From assembly GCA_035309005.1 (NCBI GenBank), contig DATGFP010000156.1, positions 9,521 to 73,520 on the forward strand: a stretch of DNA of 64,000 bases. Reading direction: 5' to 3'. A program made the position numbers and the translations under genes. The notes under the pieces are model-generated. The model was not told where the DNA came from, searched no databases, and worked only from the letters and a program-made list of their open reading frames with translations. Every line of letters starts with the position of its first letter. Positions within the stretch are counted from its first letter, which is position 1. Below, in pieces: positions 43,669-52,999 of the stretch. Source of the DNA: DATARH01 sp035309005. GTDB lineage: Bacteria; Pseudomonadota; Alphaproteobacteria; ATCC43930; CGMCC-115725.

Positions 43669-44847
43669 CTATTCCGCGGCGGCCTTCTTTTCCTCGCCGG
43701 CGCCGCGCGCGGCGTGCTGGTCGATCGCCTTCTGGATCGCCGCGGCGGCCTGGCCGGTAAAGTCGACATGATGGCTGGTGGCGTAGTCATAGCTGCCGCT
43801 GAGCAATTCCCGGCTGCGCTGGAAATGCGGGTGCACAAAGCGCGCCATCAGCTCGTAATGCCGCTTGGTGGCTTCCCAGTCGGCCCAGTTCTGCGCCAGT
43901 TCGCAAATGACGCCAAAGCCGCCGGAGCCGGCGATCAGCCGCTCGATATAGGCGATCGCGTCGTCCGGCGTGCCGATGCAGCCGGTGCCGGTCTCTATGA
44001 GCCACTCGGTCGGGTCGGCGACCTCGGGCGGGATGATTGGGAAAGTCGCAACGTCGCGGAAATAATTGGCGAAGGCCTGCACCCCGAACTGCACGTTACG
44101 GCGGGCCTGTTCGCGGGTTTCGGCGATGTGAAACATGCCGACGACGCGCCAATCCTTGCGGTTGGGGGTGTGGCCGTTGGCCCGCGCCTGTTCCTCGTAG
44201 AGCCCCCAATTGGCGGTGTGGCGCTCCATCGCCATCGGGCTGGTGCCGCCGATCGACAGCATGCCAACGCCGTGCTTGCCGGCGAGCACCCCGCCCGACG
44301 GCGAGCGCGCCGCGGCGACCGCCAGCTCCATGTGCGGCTGCGTATAGGGGCGCAGCTGCAATTGCGCGTCGGTTAGGTTGAACCAGTTGGTCTTTTTGGT
44401 GACGGTCTCGCCGTTGAGCAGGCGGACGATGACCTCGAAGGATTCGTCCATCATCTGGCGCTGGTCGCCGGGGTCGATGCCGATCTTCAAGGCGTCGTGG
44501 ACCAGCGCCCCCGGCCCGACCCCGAACATCGCGCGGCCGCGCGTCATGTGGTCGAGCTGGACCATGCGGTCGGCCAGCATGAAGGGGTTGTGATAGGGCA
44601 AGGAGACGACCCCGGTGCCGAGCCGGATGTGGCGGGTGCGCTGCGCCGCCGCGGCGATCAGCATCTCCGGGCAGGCGATCAATTCGAAGCCGCCCGAATG
44701 GTGCTCGCCGATCCAGGCCTCGTGGTAATTGAGCCGGTCGAGGTGCTCCAAGAGTTCGAGGTCGCGCTCGATCGACAGCGTCGGGTTTTCGTCGTGATTA
44801 TGGAACGGCGCCAGAAAGATGCCGCTCTTCAGGTAGAGATCGGTCAT
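43669..44847 (-). CDS. LLM-class flavin-dependent monooxygenase (luciferase-like)
   Basis: 392 residues of the bacterial luciferase-like TIM barrel: LSIERDLELLEHLDRLNYHE, EHHSGGFELIACPEMLIAAA, LGTGVVSLPYHNPFMLADR and RAMFGVGPG. It uses FMNH2 or F420 with O2 on an unknown substrate. No flavin reductase is adjacent. The ATG at 44847 gives MTDLYLKSGIFLAPFH. It is divergent from the higA promoter. Confidence 0.9.
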   Translation of the reverse strand: MTDLYLKSGIFLAPFHNHDENPTLSIERDLELLEHLDRLNYHEAWIGEHHSGGFELIACPEMLIAAAAQRTRHIRLGTGVVSLPYHNPFMLADRMVQLDHMTRGRAMFGVGPGALVHDALKIGIDPGDQRQMMDESFEVIVRLLNGETVTKKTNWFNLTDAQLQLRPYTQPHMELAVAAARSPSGGVLAGKHGVGMLSIGGTSPMAMERHTANWGLYEEQARANGHTPNRKDWRVVGMFHIAETREQARRNVQFGVQAFANYFRDVATFPIIPPEVADPTEWLIETGTGCIGTPDDAIAYIERLIAGSGGFGVICELAQNWADWEATKRHYELMARFVHPHFQRSRELLSGSYDYATSHHVDFTGQAAAAIQKAIDQHAARGAGEEKKAAAE

Positions 44848-45026
44848 GTCGCTACAGCCTTGCCGGTAGGTGGGCGCGATGTCCCTCTGGAATGATCGTC
44901 GGCGATTGCGCCGGGTTCCGGCAAGCGATTTCCCGCGAGGTGTGCCCTGCGCGGCCGAACGCCCGGTGACAAGGATCGAACCATGCTCACTCGCGGGCAG
45001 GGAGCAGACTGCCGTGCATCGCTGAA

Positions 45027-45055
45027 TTGACATATAACGTATGACGTTATATCTT
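45027..45055 (+). promoter_or_regulatory. Sigma70 promoter of the higA-higB locus
   Basis: TTGACA (45027-45032), a 17-nt spacer, TATCTT (45050-45055). The spacer and part of both boxes are occupied by a palindrome, the classic autoregulated arrangement of toxin-antitoxin genes. Confidence 0.75.
45032..45052. promoter_or_regulatory. Antitoxin operator palindrome
   Basis: Perfect 9-nt arms ATATAACGT (45032-45040) and ACGTTATAT (45044-45052) around ATG. It sits between the -35 and -10 boxes, so bound HigA would exclude RNA polymerase. Confidence 0.78.
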
Positions 45056-45105
45056 TCGTTTTGGCGATGCGGTCGAGGTCGTCGGGCACATGGAGGAGTC
45101 CCCTA

Positions 45106-45411
45106 ATGCAGCGCGTCCGCACCCACCCAGGCGAGGTTCTGCGCGAGGAATTCATGACGCCGCTCGGCCTGTCGGCGAACGCGCTGGCGCTGGCGCTGCG
45201 CGTCCCGGCGACCCGCATCGGCGACATCCTGCGCACCGAGAAGCCACGCGCCGTCTCGGCCGATACGGCGATCCGCCTTGCCCGCTATTTCGGCACATCG
45301 CCCGAATTCTGGTTGAACCTGCAATCGGCCTACGATTTGTCGCGCGCTCTCGCCGAGCACGGACCGGCCATCGAGCGCGATGTCCATCCGCGCGCGAGCA
45401 TGGCCGCATAG
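45106..45411 (+). CDS. higA: HigA-family antitoxin (HTH, XRE)
   Basis: 101 residues beginning RTHPGEVLREEFMTPLGLSA, the HigA/VapI signature, with a Cro-type helix-turn-helix (ANALALALRVPATRIGDILR) and SADTAIRLARYFGTSPEFWL. It binds its own operator and neutralises the toxin. ATG at 45106 follows AGGAG with an 8-nt spacer. It precedes the toxin gene, the reverse of the usual higB-higA order. Confidence 0.92.
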   Translation: MQRVRTHPGEVLREEFMTPLGLSANALALALRVPATRIGDILRTEKPRAVSADTAIRLARYFGTSPEFWLNLQSAYDLSRALAEHGPAIERDVHPRASMAA

Positions 45412-45514
45412 ACCCATGACCCAAAGCGGCCCGTCACCTGCCTCGAAGGCGTCGTCGTTCCGCCGTCGGATGTCGTGGTCCCGTCGCTGAGAAGCGCATT
45501 GTTACGCAAGCCCG

Positions 45515-45793
45515 ATGATCCGGTCTTTCAATGACAAGCGCACCGAAGCGCTTTACCGGGGGGAAAGCGTGCCCGCGTTCCAAGCCATCGAGACCGTGGC
45601 GCGGCGCAAGCTCGACATGCTCGACGCAGCAGCCCGGCTCGTTGATCTGCGGGCGCCGCCGGGCAACCGGCTCGAAGCCCTGAAAGGCGGTCGCCGGGGC
45701 CAGCACAGCATCCGAATAAACGATCAGTGGCGCATTTGTTTCGTGTGGCGCGGTGACGGCGCCGAGTCGGTCGAGATCGTCGATTATCATTGA
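45515..45793 (+). CDS. higB: HigB/RelE-family toxin
   Basis: 92 residues: MIRSFNDKRTEALYRGE start and HSIRINDQWRICFVW core are diagnostic of HigB-type ribosome-dependent mRNA endonucleases. It lies 103 nt after the antitoxin, an unusually long gap, with no strong ribosome-binding site before its ATG, so weak or separate expression is likely. No break in the reading frame is seen. Confidence 0.88.
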   Translation: MIRSFNDKRTEALYRGESVPAFQAIETVARRKLDMLDAAARLVDLRAPPGNRLEALKGGRRGQHSIRINDQWRICFVWRGDGAESVEIVDYH

Positions 45794-45854
45794 CCGCTCC
45801 TAAGCCGGCGGCGATCGCGACGCTCGGCTGAAGCTCGGGGGCGGCGGGATGCCT

Positions 45855-48800
45855 TCAGATATCGTGCACGTCGACGATCCCGGGGAGCGACTTCACCGCG
45901 GCGCGGATCTTGGGGTCGACCCGGAAGCCGCCGGGCAGCGCCAGCTCGACTTCGCTTCCCGGCAGGTCGATGACGAGCGTGACCCGGCCGCGGCCGCCGG
46001 CTTCGCGCGCGAAGAGGCTTCTGAGGCGCGGCAGCGCGTCGGCCTCGCCGACAAAGACGCGCAGCCCGGCCACCGCATCGGCGACGACGCTGTCGAGCGG
46101 CTCCACTTTTTGCGCGGTGAGGCGCAGGCTTTCCTCCTCGCGCCGCACGTCGACCGTGACGATCAGCGGCTGGCCGCCGTCCAGTAGTGCGCGCGCCTGC
46201 GCCAATACCTCGGAAAACACCGTCACCTCGAAGGCCCCGGTCATGTCCGACAGCTGCACGAAGGCGAAACGGTTGCCGCGCGCCGAGGTGCGCTCCTTCT
46301 TGCCGATCACGATGCCGGCGAGGCGGAACCGCGTGCTGGCGTTGGCGGCCAGCGCCGCCGGCAGATCGGCCCACCGCAGGATGCCGGCGCGTTCCAGGCT
46401 CCGGCCGTAGGGGTCGAGCGGGTGCGCCGACAGGTAGAAGCCGATCGCGTCGAACTCGTTCTGCAGGCGCTCGATCGGCGGCCAATCGGCGACCGCCGGC
46501 AAGGAGGGGCGCGCCGCGAAGCCGTTGTCGAAAAAGCTCGCCTGGCCGCCCTGGCGCGCCACCGCGGCGCGGCCGGCGTCGCGCAGCAGCAGTTCGGCGG
46601 CGGCGAAGCTCTGCGCCCGGTTGGGGTCGAGACACTCGAAGCCGCCGGCCTTGACCAGGTTTTCGAACGGCGCCCGGCTGAAGCCCCGGGTGTCGAGGCG
46701 GGCGGCGAAATCGAAGAGATCCTTGAAGGGGCCATTGGCGGCGCGCTCGGCGACCAGCTCGGCCATCGCCTGGGCGCCGACCCCCTTGACCGCGGCCAGC
46801 GCGTAGCGGATCGCCGGCTTATTGCCCTTGGGGTCGGGCTCGACCGCGAACGCGACATTCGAGCGGTTGATGTCGGGCGGCAGCAGCGCGATGCCGAGCC
46901 GGTCCAATTCCTGGCGGAAATGCGCGAGCTTGTCGGTGTTGCCGAGGTCCAAGGTCATCGACGCGGCCATGAACTCGACCGGATGGTTGGCCTTGAGGTA
47001 CGCGGTCTGGTAGGTGACCAGCGCATAGGCGGCGGCGTGCGACTTATTAAAGCCGTAGCCGGCGAATTTTGCCATCTGGTCGAAGATCAATTCGGCGCGC
47101 GCCCGCTCGACGCCGCGCTCCGTGGCGCCGGCGACAAACTGGGCGCGCTGCGCGTCCATCTCCGATTGGATCTTCTTGCCCATCGCGCGGCGTAAGAGAT
47201 CGGCGCTGCCCAGCGTGTAGCCGCCCAGCACCTGGGCGATCTGCATGACCTGCTCCTGGTAGATCATGACGCCGTAGGTTTCCTTGAGGATCCCCTCGAT
47301 CTTCGGATGCAGGTAGTCGGGCTTTTCGCGCCCGTGCTTGACCGCGATGTAGCGCGGGATGTTTTCCATCGGCCCCGGGCGGTAGAGCGCGTTGGCCGCG
47401 ATGATGTCCTCGAAGCGGTCGGGGCGCAGCTGCTTCAGCATGTCGCGCGCCCCCTGGCTTTCAACCTGGAACACCCCGACGGTGTCGCCGCGGCTTAGGA
47501 GCGCATAGGTCGGCGGGTCGTCGAGCGGCAGATTGGCGATGTCGAGGCTGACCCCGCGCGCTGCGAGCAGTTCGTGGCAGCGCGCCAGCACGGTCAGCGT
47601 TTTGAGGCCGAGGAAGTCGAATTTGACGAGCCCCGCCAGCTCGACCCATTTCATGTTGAACTGGGTCACCGGCATGTCGGAGCGCGGGTCGCGATAGAGC
47701 GGCACGAGCTGCGCCAGGGGCCGGTCGCCGATCACCACGCCGGCGGCGTGGGTCGAGGCGTGGCGGTAGAGGCCTTCCAGCTTCAGGGCGATCGTCATCA
47801 GCCGCGCCACGGTCTCGTCGCCGTCGCGCAGCTGCTGGAGTTGCAGCTCGCCCGCGATCGCCTTGGCGAGCGTCACCGGGTGCGCCGGGTTGTTCGGCAC
47901 CAGCTTCGAGAGGCGGTCGACCTGGCCGTAGGGCATGCCGAGCACCCGGCCGACATCGCGCAGCACGGCGCGGGCCTGTAGCTTGCCGAAGGTGATGATC
48001 TGCGCCACCCGGTCGCGGCCGTATTTCTGCTGGACGTAGCGGATGACCTCGTCGCGCCGGTCCTGGCAGAAATCGATGTCGAAATCGGGCATCGACACGC
48101 GCTCGGGGTTGAGGAAGCGCTCGAAGAGGAGGCCGAAGCGCAAGGGGTCGAGGTCGGTGATCGTCAGCGACCAGGCGACGACGGAGCCCGCCCCCGAGCC
48201 GCGCCCCGGCCCGACCGGGATGCCCTGGCGCTTCGCCCATTGGATGAAGTCGGCGACGATCAGGAAATAGCCGGCAAAACCAGTCTCGACGATCATGTCG
48301 AGCTCGAATTCGAGGCGCTCGCGATAGGGCTGCGGGTCGCCACCGGCAAATCCCGGCGCCTTGAGCCGCGCTACCAGTCCGGCGCGCGCCGCCTCGCGCA
48401 GCGCGTTCTCCTCGTCATCGCCGGCGGCGCCGGCGGGCAGCGGAAAAGCCGGCAGGATCGGCCGCCGCGATTGCGGGATGAAGGCGCAGCGCCGGGCGAT
48501 CACCAGGGTGTTGTCGCAGGCTTCCGGCAAATCGGCGAAGAGCGCCCGCATCTCGGCGGCCGGCCGGAAAAAATGCTGTGGGGTCAGCCGCCGGCGGTCG
48601 TCGTCGGCGACCGCCTTGCCCTGGGCGATGCACAAGAGCGCATCGTGCGCTTCATAAAATTCGCGGTCAGGGAAATAGGCGTCGTTGGTCGCGACGAGCG
48701 GCAGATCCTGGGCGTAAGCGAGGTCGACGAGCCCGGTTTCGCAGCGCGCTTCCTCCGGCAGCCCATGCCGCGTCAGCTCGATGTAGAGGCGGCCGGGAAA

Positions 48801-49346
48801 GCGCTCTTGCAGCGCGGCGAGCAGCGCTTCGGCCGCTTCGGTCTGCCCTTCGGCGAGGAGGCGCCCGAGCGGCCCGCTCGCGCCGCCGGTCAGGCAGATC
48901 AGCCCCTCGTTCGCGGCGGCGAGGTCGGCCAGCGTCAGGGCCGGCTCGGCGCCCGCTTCGCCGTCGAGATAGGCGCGGCTCGTCAGCCCCATCAGGTTGC
49001 GATAGCCGGCTTCGTTCTGCACCAGGAGCACGATGCGCTCGGGCTCGGCCGAGTGGCCGTTGCCGTTGCCATTCCCATTGCCGTTGCCGTTGCCGTTGCC
49101 GCTGCGCGGCGCGCGGCCGCCGGCGGCGGCCAGCGCGATCTCGACGCCGATGATCGGCTGGATGCCGCTTTCGGCGCAGGCGGTGGCGAATTCCAGGGCG
49201 CCGAACAGATTGCCGCTGTCGGTGATCGCGACCGCCGGCATCGCTTCGCCGCGGCACAGCTGCACCAATTCCTTGACCCGGATCGCGCCGCACGACAGCG
49301 AATAGGCGCTGTGGGTGCGCAGATGGATGAAATCGGCGAGCGGCAT
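45855..49346 (-). CDS. dnaE: DNA polymerase III alpha subunit
   Basis: 1163 residues: PHP domain (FIHLRTHSAYSL start), polymerase domain with catalytic PDFDIDF and GPGRGSGAGSVVAW, KYGRDRVAQIITFGKLQARA, the HH-type palm region, helix-hairpin-helix, OB-fold (IVIGKKERTSARGNRFAFVQ) and a C-terminal tau-binding part. The family-like start is MPLADFIHL at 49346; ATG 49382 would add 12 residues without a ribosome-binding site. A (Gly-Asn)7 tract sits inside the PHP domain. It is downstream of lolD in the proS-lolC-lolD-dnaE series. Confidence 0.97.
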   Translation of the reverse strand: MPLADFIHLRTHSAYSLSCGAIRVKELVQLCRGEAMPAVAITDSGNLFGALEFATACAESGIQPIIGVEIALAAAGGRAPRSGNGNGNGNGNGNGNGHSAEPERIVLLVQNEAGYRNLMGLTSRAYLDGEAGAEPALTLADLAAANEGLICLTGGASGPLGRLLAEGQTEAAEALLAALQERFPGRLYIELTRHGLPEEARCETGLVDLAYAQDLPLVATNDAYFPDREFYEAHDALLCIAQGKAVADDDRRRLTPQHFFRPAAEMRALFADLPEACDNTLVIARRCAFIPQSRRPILPAFPLPAGAAGDDEENALREAARAGLVARLKAPGFAGGDPQPYRERLEFELDMIVETGFAGYFLIVADFIQWAKRQGIPVGPGRGSGAGSVVAWSLTITDLDPLRFGLLFERFLNPERVSMPDFDIDFCQDRRDEVIRYVQQKYGRDRVAQIITFGKLQARAVLRDVGRVLGMPYGQVDRLSKLVPNNPAHPVTLAKAIAGELQLQQLRDGDETVARLMTIALKLEGLYRHASTHAAGVVIGDRPLAQLVPLYRDPRSDMPVTQFNMKWVELAGLVKFDFLGLKTLTVLARCHELLAARGVSLDIANLPLDDPPTYALLSRGDTVGVFQVESQGARDMLKQLRPDRFEDIIAANALYRPGPMENIPRYIAVKHGREKPDYLHPKIEGILKETYGVMIYQEQVMQIAQVLGGYTLGSADLLRRAMGKKIQSEMDAQRAQFVAGATERGVERARAELIFDQMAKFAGYGFNKSHAAAYALVTYQTAYLKANHPVEFMAASMTLDLGNTDKLAHFRQELDRLGIALLPPDINRSNVAFAVEPDPKGNKPAIRYALAAVKGVGAQAMAELVAERAANGPFKDLFDFAARLDTRGFSRAPFENLVKAGGFECLDPNRAQSFAAAELLLRDAGRAAVARQGGQASFFDNGFAARPSLPAVADWPPIERLQNEFDAIGFYLSAHPLDPYGRSLERAGILRWADLPAALAANASTRFRLAGIVIGKKERTSARGNRFAFVQLSDMTGAFEVTVFSEVLAQARALLDGGQPLIVTVDVRREEESLRLTAQKVEPLDSVVADAVAGLRVFVGEADALPRLRSLFAREAGGRGRVTLVIDLPGSEVELALPGGFRVDPKIRAAVKSLPGIVDVHDI
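49056..49100. repeat. Hexanucleotide microsatellite inside dnaE
   Basis: About 7.5 copies of a GCCGTT-type unit (two units degenerate to ATT/CCC) encode Gly-Asn repeats at residues about 83-97 of DnaE. The unit is a multiple of three, so slippage changes length without frameshift. Confidence 0.85.
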
Positions 49347-49494
49347 CGGGCACCGGAGCGAGTTTGCACGGGACCCCAGCATCGCATGCCGGGCGGGCGG
49401 TTTCAGCCCCGGCGTCGGGCGCGAGGAAATCAGCCGGCGACGGACCGCTCGCGCGCGCCGCGCGACGGCCGCTGCCGGCTCGCCGATTCGACCG

Positions 49495-50184
49495 CTACGC
49501 CGCCGGCACGAGGACGCCGTCTTCGAGCGCGACGATGCGGTCGAGGCGGCGGGCGAGGTCGAGATTGTGGGTCGCGATCAGCGCCGCCAGGCCGCCGCCG
49601 CGGACGATGTCGAGCAATGTCGCGATGACGCCGTCGGCGGTCGCGTGGTCGAGGTTGCCGGTCGGCTCGTCGGCCAAGAGGATTTTGGGGTCGTTGGCCA
49701 GCGCCCGGACGATCGCGACGCGCTGCTGCTCGCCACCCGAGAGCCGCGCCGGGCGGTGCGACAGGCGCTCGCCGAGCCCGACCCGGCGCAGCAGCGCTTC
49801 GGCCCTGGCGCGCGCATCGCCGCGCGGCACCGCCGCGATCATCTGCGGCAGCATGACGTTTTCGAGGGCCGAGAACTCCGGCAGCAGGTGGTGGAACTGG
49901 TAGACGAAGCCGAGCGAGCTGCGGCGCAGCAGGGTGCGCCGCTCGTCGGACAGTTCGCCGCATTCGCGCCCTTCGATCAGGAGCGCCCCGCCATCGGGCC
50001 GCTCCAGGAGCCCCGCGACATGCAGCAAGGTCGACTTGCCGGCCCCCGACGGGCCGACCAGCGCGACGATCTCGCCGGCCTGCAGCGCGAGGTCGACGCC
50101 GTTCAGCACCGCCAGCTCGACGCCGCCCTGGTGAAACACCTTGCGCACCTGGCGCAGTTCGAGCGCGGTCCCGGCCTCGCTCAT
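49495..50184 (-). CDS. lolD: Lipoprotein-releasing ABC transporter ATPase
   Basis: 229 residues with Walker A GPSGAGKST (44-52), FVYQFHHLLPEFSALENVML (the LolD motif that couples to LolC/E), signature LSGGEQQRVAIVRAL and Walker B ILLADEPTGNLD. It powers release of outer-membrane lipoproteins to LolA. Its ATG overlaps the lolC stop (ATGA). Confidence 0.95.
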   Translation of the reverse strand: MSEAGTALELRQVRKVFHQGGVELAVLNGVDLALQAGEIVALVGPSGAGKSTLLHVAGLLERPDGGALLIEGRECGELSDERRTLLRRSSLGFVYQFHHLLPEFSALENVMLPQMIAAVPRGDARARAEALLRRVGLGERLSHRPARLSGGEQQRVAIVRALANDPKILLADEPTGNLDHATADGVIATLLDIVRGGGLAALIATHNLDLARRLDRIVALEDGVLVPAA

Positions 50185-51425
50185 TCGTAGCGCAGCCCCT
50201 CGACGGGGTCGAGCCGCGCCGCCCGCCACGACGGGTAGAGCGTCGCGAGGAACGACAGCGCCAGCGCCATCAGCACCACGGAAGCAACCTCGCCCCGGTC
50301 GAGTTCGGCCGGGATGCGGGTGAAGAAATAGATTTCGGCGGCGAACAGCTTGACGTGCAGGACATTCTGCAGGAACTGCCGGATCGCCTCGATATTTTCG
50401 GTGAAGAGCACGCCCAGCGCGAAGCCGGCCAGCGTGCCCAAGATTCCGATCGAGGCGCCCGACAGCATGAAGATGCGCAAGATCATGCCGCGCGAGGCGC
50501 CCATCGTTCGCAGGATCGCGATGTCACGGCCCTTGTCCTTCACCATCATGATCATGCCGGAGACGATGTTGAAGGCGGCGACCAGGATGATCAGCGTCAA
50601 AATCAGGAACATCACGTTGCGCTCGATCTCGACCGCGCCGACGAGGCTGGCATTGGCCTGCTGCCAGTCGACGATGCGCACCGGCCGGCCGAGCGCGGCG
50701 GCGATCATGCCGCCGGTGCGCGAGGCGTCGTCGGCGTTGGCGAGGAAGACTTCGAGGTCGCTGACCGCATTCCCCATGCGAAAAAAGATCTGCGCCGCCG
50801 GCAGCGGCACGAAGATGAAGCTGTTGTCGTATTCGTAGAAGCCGACGTCGAACAGCGCGGCGACATGGTAGGTCTTGAGGCGTGGCACGGTGCCGAAGGC
50901 GGTGTCGGTGCCTTCGGGGGCGATCAGCGTCACCTTGCCGCCGACCGCGACGCCGATGCGGCGGGCCAGCCGGTCGCCGATCGCCACCCCGTCATCGCCG
51001 AAATCGCCGAGCGAGCCCGCGACGATGTGGTCGGCGACGAGCTTGCGGGCGCGCAAATCGGCGGGGCGGATGCCGCGGACCAGCGCGCCGGCGGCGCCGG
51101 CGCTGCTCGTCGCCATCACCTGGCCTTCCACTAGGGGGGTCGCGCTGACGACGCCCGGAACCTCGCGCACCTTGGCCGCGATCGCGTCGAAATCATCGAG
51201 GTGCTGCGTTTCGCCATAGACCGCGAGGTGGCCGTTGAGGCCCAGGATGCGGCCGACCAGATCGTTGCGGAAGCCGTTCATCACCGACATCACGATGATC
51301 AGCGTCGCCACCCCGAGCGCGATGCCGAGGAGCGAAAAGATCGCGATGACCGAGACAAACCCCTCCTGTCGCCGCGCCCGCAAATAGCGGAAGGCGACCA
51401 TCCGCTCGAACGCACCGAAGATCAC
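50181..51425 (-). CDS. lolC: Lipoprotein-releasing ABC transporter permease
   Basis: 414 residues: cytoplasmic start, TM1 (VSVIAIFSLLGIALGVATLI), a large periplasmic MacB-like domain, then three TM helices (VMFLILTLIILVAAFNIVSG onward) and the coupling segment PSWRAARLDPVEGLRYE. A single permease suggests a LolC/E (LolF-like) homodimer with LolD. GTG at 51425 is used; no strong ribosome-binding site is seen. Confidence 0.94.
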   Translation of the reverse strand: MIFGAFERMVAFRYLRARRQEGFVSVIAIFSLLGIALGVATLIIVMSVMNGFRNDLVGRILGLNGHLAVYGETQHLDDFDAIAAKVREVPGVVSATPLVEGQVMATSSAGAAGALVRGIRPADLRARKLVADHIVAGSLGDFGDDGVAIGDRLARRIGVAVGGKVTLIAPEGTDTAFGTVPRLKTYHVAALFDVGFYEYDNSFIFVPLPAAQIFFRMGNAVSDLEVFLANADDASRTGGMIAAALGRPVRIVDWQQANASLVGAVEIERNVMFLILTLIILVAAFNIVSGMIMMVKDKGRDIAILRTMGASRGMILRIFMLSGASIGILGTLAGFALGVLFTENIEAIRQFLQNVLHVKLFAAEIYFFTRIPAELDRGEVASVVLMALALSFLATLYPSWRAARLDPVEGLRYE

Positions 51426-51454
51426 CTGCGACGTTCCCCATCATAACGGCGGCC

Positions 51455-51550
51455 CGAGATTGCTTCGTCGCTGCGCTCCTCGCAATGACAGCGACTGCTT
51501 GACGTCATTCCCGTCCCGGGCGTCATTGCGAGCGGAGCGAAGCGATCGCG
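51455..51550. repeat. Palindromic repeat, family A, copy 4
   Basis: CGAGATTGCTTCGTCGCTGC ... TCGCAATGACA, then GTCATTGCGAGCGGAGCGAA ... GCGATCGCG. Inverted halves lie between the proS stop and lolC start. Confidence 0.82.
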
Positions 51551-51567
51551 CTGGCTGGAATTCGCCG

Positions 51568-52884
51568 TCAGCCGCCCGCGAAGCGGGCGAGCGCGGCGTC
51601 GAGCGGCAGGTCGTCGCGTTGGCCGGAGCGGCGGTTTTTCGCTTCGATCGTGCCGGCGGCGAGGCCGCGCGGGCCGAGGATCAATTGGTCGGGCAGGCCG
51701 ATCAGGTCCATCGCGGCGAATTTGGCGCCGGGACTTTCGTCGCGGTCGTCGTAGAGCACCTCGACCCCGGCGCCGCGCAACTTGCCGTAAAGCTCGTCGC
51801 AGGCGGCGGCGCATTTCGCATCGGCGGTGCGCAGGTTTATCAGGCCGAGGCGGAAGGGAGCGACGCTCTGCGGCCAGATGATGCCATTGTCGTCGTGGTT
51901 GGCCTCGATCAGCGCCCCGACGAGGCGCGACACGCCGATGCCGTAGGAGCCCATCTCCAGCGCCACCTCCTCGCCGTTCGGGCCGGCGACAACAGCGCCC
52001 ATCGGCTTCGAATACTTGGTGCCGAAATAGAAGGTCTGGCCGACCTCGATGCCGCGCGCGGTGACAAGCTCACCCGGCGGGACCGGGCAGTTCTGCGGGT
52101 CGTGGATGTCGCCGGTGGCGGCGTAAAGGCTCGTCCAATGGCGGAACAGCGGCTCGAGGTCGCTGTCGTAATCGATATCGTCGGCGAGGGTCTGGGGCTC
52201 CAGCCAGCGGCGGTCGCAGAAGACTTCGCTCTCGCCGGTCTCGGCGAGGATCTGGAATTCGTGGCTGAGGTCGCCGCCGATGGGGCCGGTCTCGGCGCGC
52301 ATCGGGATCGCCTTGAGGCCCATCCGCGCGAAGGTGCGCAGGTAGGCGACGAACATCTTATTGTAGGAGTGCTTCGCCCCCTTTGCGTCGAGGTCGAAGC
52401 TGTAATTGTCCTTCATCAGGAATTCCCGCCCGCGCATCACGCCAAAGCGCGGCCGCACCTCGTCGCGGAATTTCCACTGGATGTGGTAGAGGTTTTTCGG
52501 CAGGTCGCGGTAGCTGCGGACCGCGTCGCGGACAATCGCGGTGACCTGCTCCTCGTTGGTTGGGCCGTACAGCATCTCGCGCTCGTGGCGGTCCTGGAGG
52601 CGCAGCATCTCCTTGCCGTAATCCTCGTAGCGCCCGCTCTCGCGCCACAGTTCGGCGGGCTGGATCGTCGGCATCAGGATTTCCTGGGCGCCCGCGCGGT
52701 CCTGCTCCTCGCGCACGATCTCTTCGACCTTTTTCAGGACGCGCAGCCCCAAGGGCAGCCACGAATAGATCCCGGCCGACGACTGGCGGATCATCCCGGC
52801 GCGCAGCATCAGCCGGTGCGAAACGATCTGCGCCTCGCTCGGGTTCTCGCGCAATAGCGGCAGGAAATACTGGGAAAGGCGCAT
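51568..52884 (-). CDS. proS: Prolyl-tRNA synthetase (short alphaproteobacterial form)
   Basis: 438 residues, class II synthetase: motif 1 (SSAGIYSWLPLGLRVL), motif 2 (FRDEVRPRFGVMRGREFLMK), motif 3 (GSYGIGVSRLVGAL) and a C-terminal anticodon domain. It lacks the about 180-residue INS editing insertion found in E. coli ProS, as is usual in alphaproteobacteria, so mischarged Ala-tRNA-Pro must be edited elsewhere. It heads proS-lolC-lolD-dnaE. Confidence 0.97.
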   Translation of the reverse strand: MRLSQYFLPLLRENPSEAQIVSHRLMLRAGMIRQSSAGIYSWLPLGLRVLKKVEEIVREEQDRAGAQEILMPTIQPAELWRESGRYEDYGKEMLRLQDRHEREMLYGPTNEEQVTAIVRDAVRSYRDLPKNLYHIQWKFRDEVRPRFGVMRGREFLMKDNYSFDLDAKGAKHSYNKMFVAYLRTFARMGLKAIPMRAETGPIGGDLSHEFQILAETGESEVFCDRRWLEPQTLADDIDYDSDLEPLFRHWTSLYAATGDIHDPQNCPVPPGELVTARGIEVGQTFYFGTKYSKPMGAVVAGPNGEEVALEMGSYGIGVSRLVGALIEANHDDNGIIWPQSVAPFRLGLINLRTADAKCAAACDELYGKLRGAGVEVLYDDRDESPGAKFAAMDLIGLPDQLILGPRGLAAGTIEAKNRRSGQRDDLPLDAALARFAGG

Positions 52885-52964
52885 CGCCCTCGCTCGTTTC
52901 GGGACAGCGTGCGCTATCTACTACCGAGGCGGCGGCGAAAATACCAGCCGGCGGAAAAAACCGC

Positions 52965-52993
52965 GTGACCCGGTGCGGCGATTTGCGTACTAT
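52965..52993 (+). promoter_or_regulatory. Putative promoter for the intergenic RNA
   Basis: GTGACC (52965-52970), a 17-nt spacer, TACTAT (52988-52993). Each box matches the sigma70 consensus at four of six positions. It would start RNA near 53000. Confidence 0.5.
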
Positions 52994-52999
52994 CGCGCC

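Noticed and set aside
49056..49100. Tandem repeat as a CRISPR-like array
   Set aside because: Six-base units with no spacers, inside an intact coding frame.
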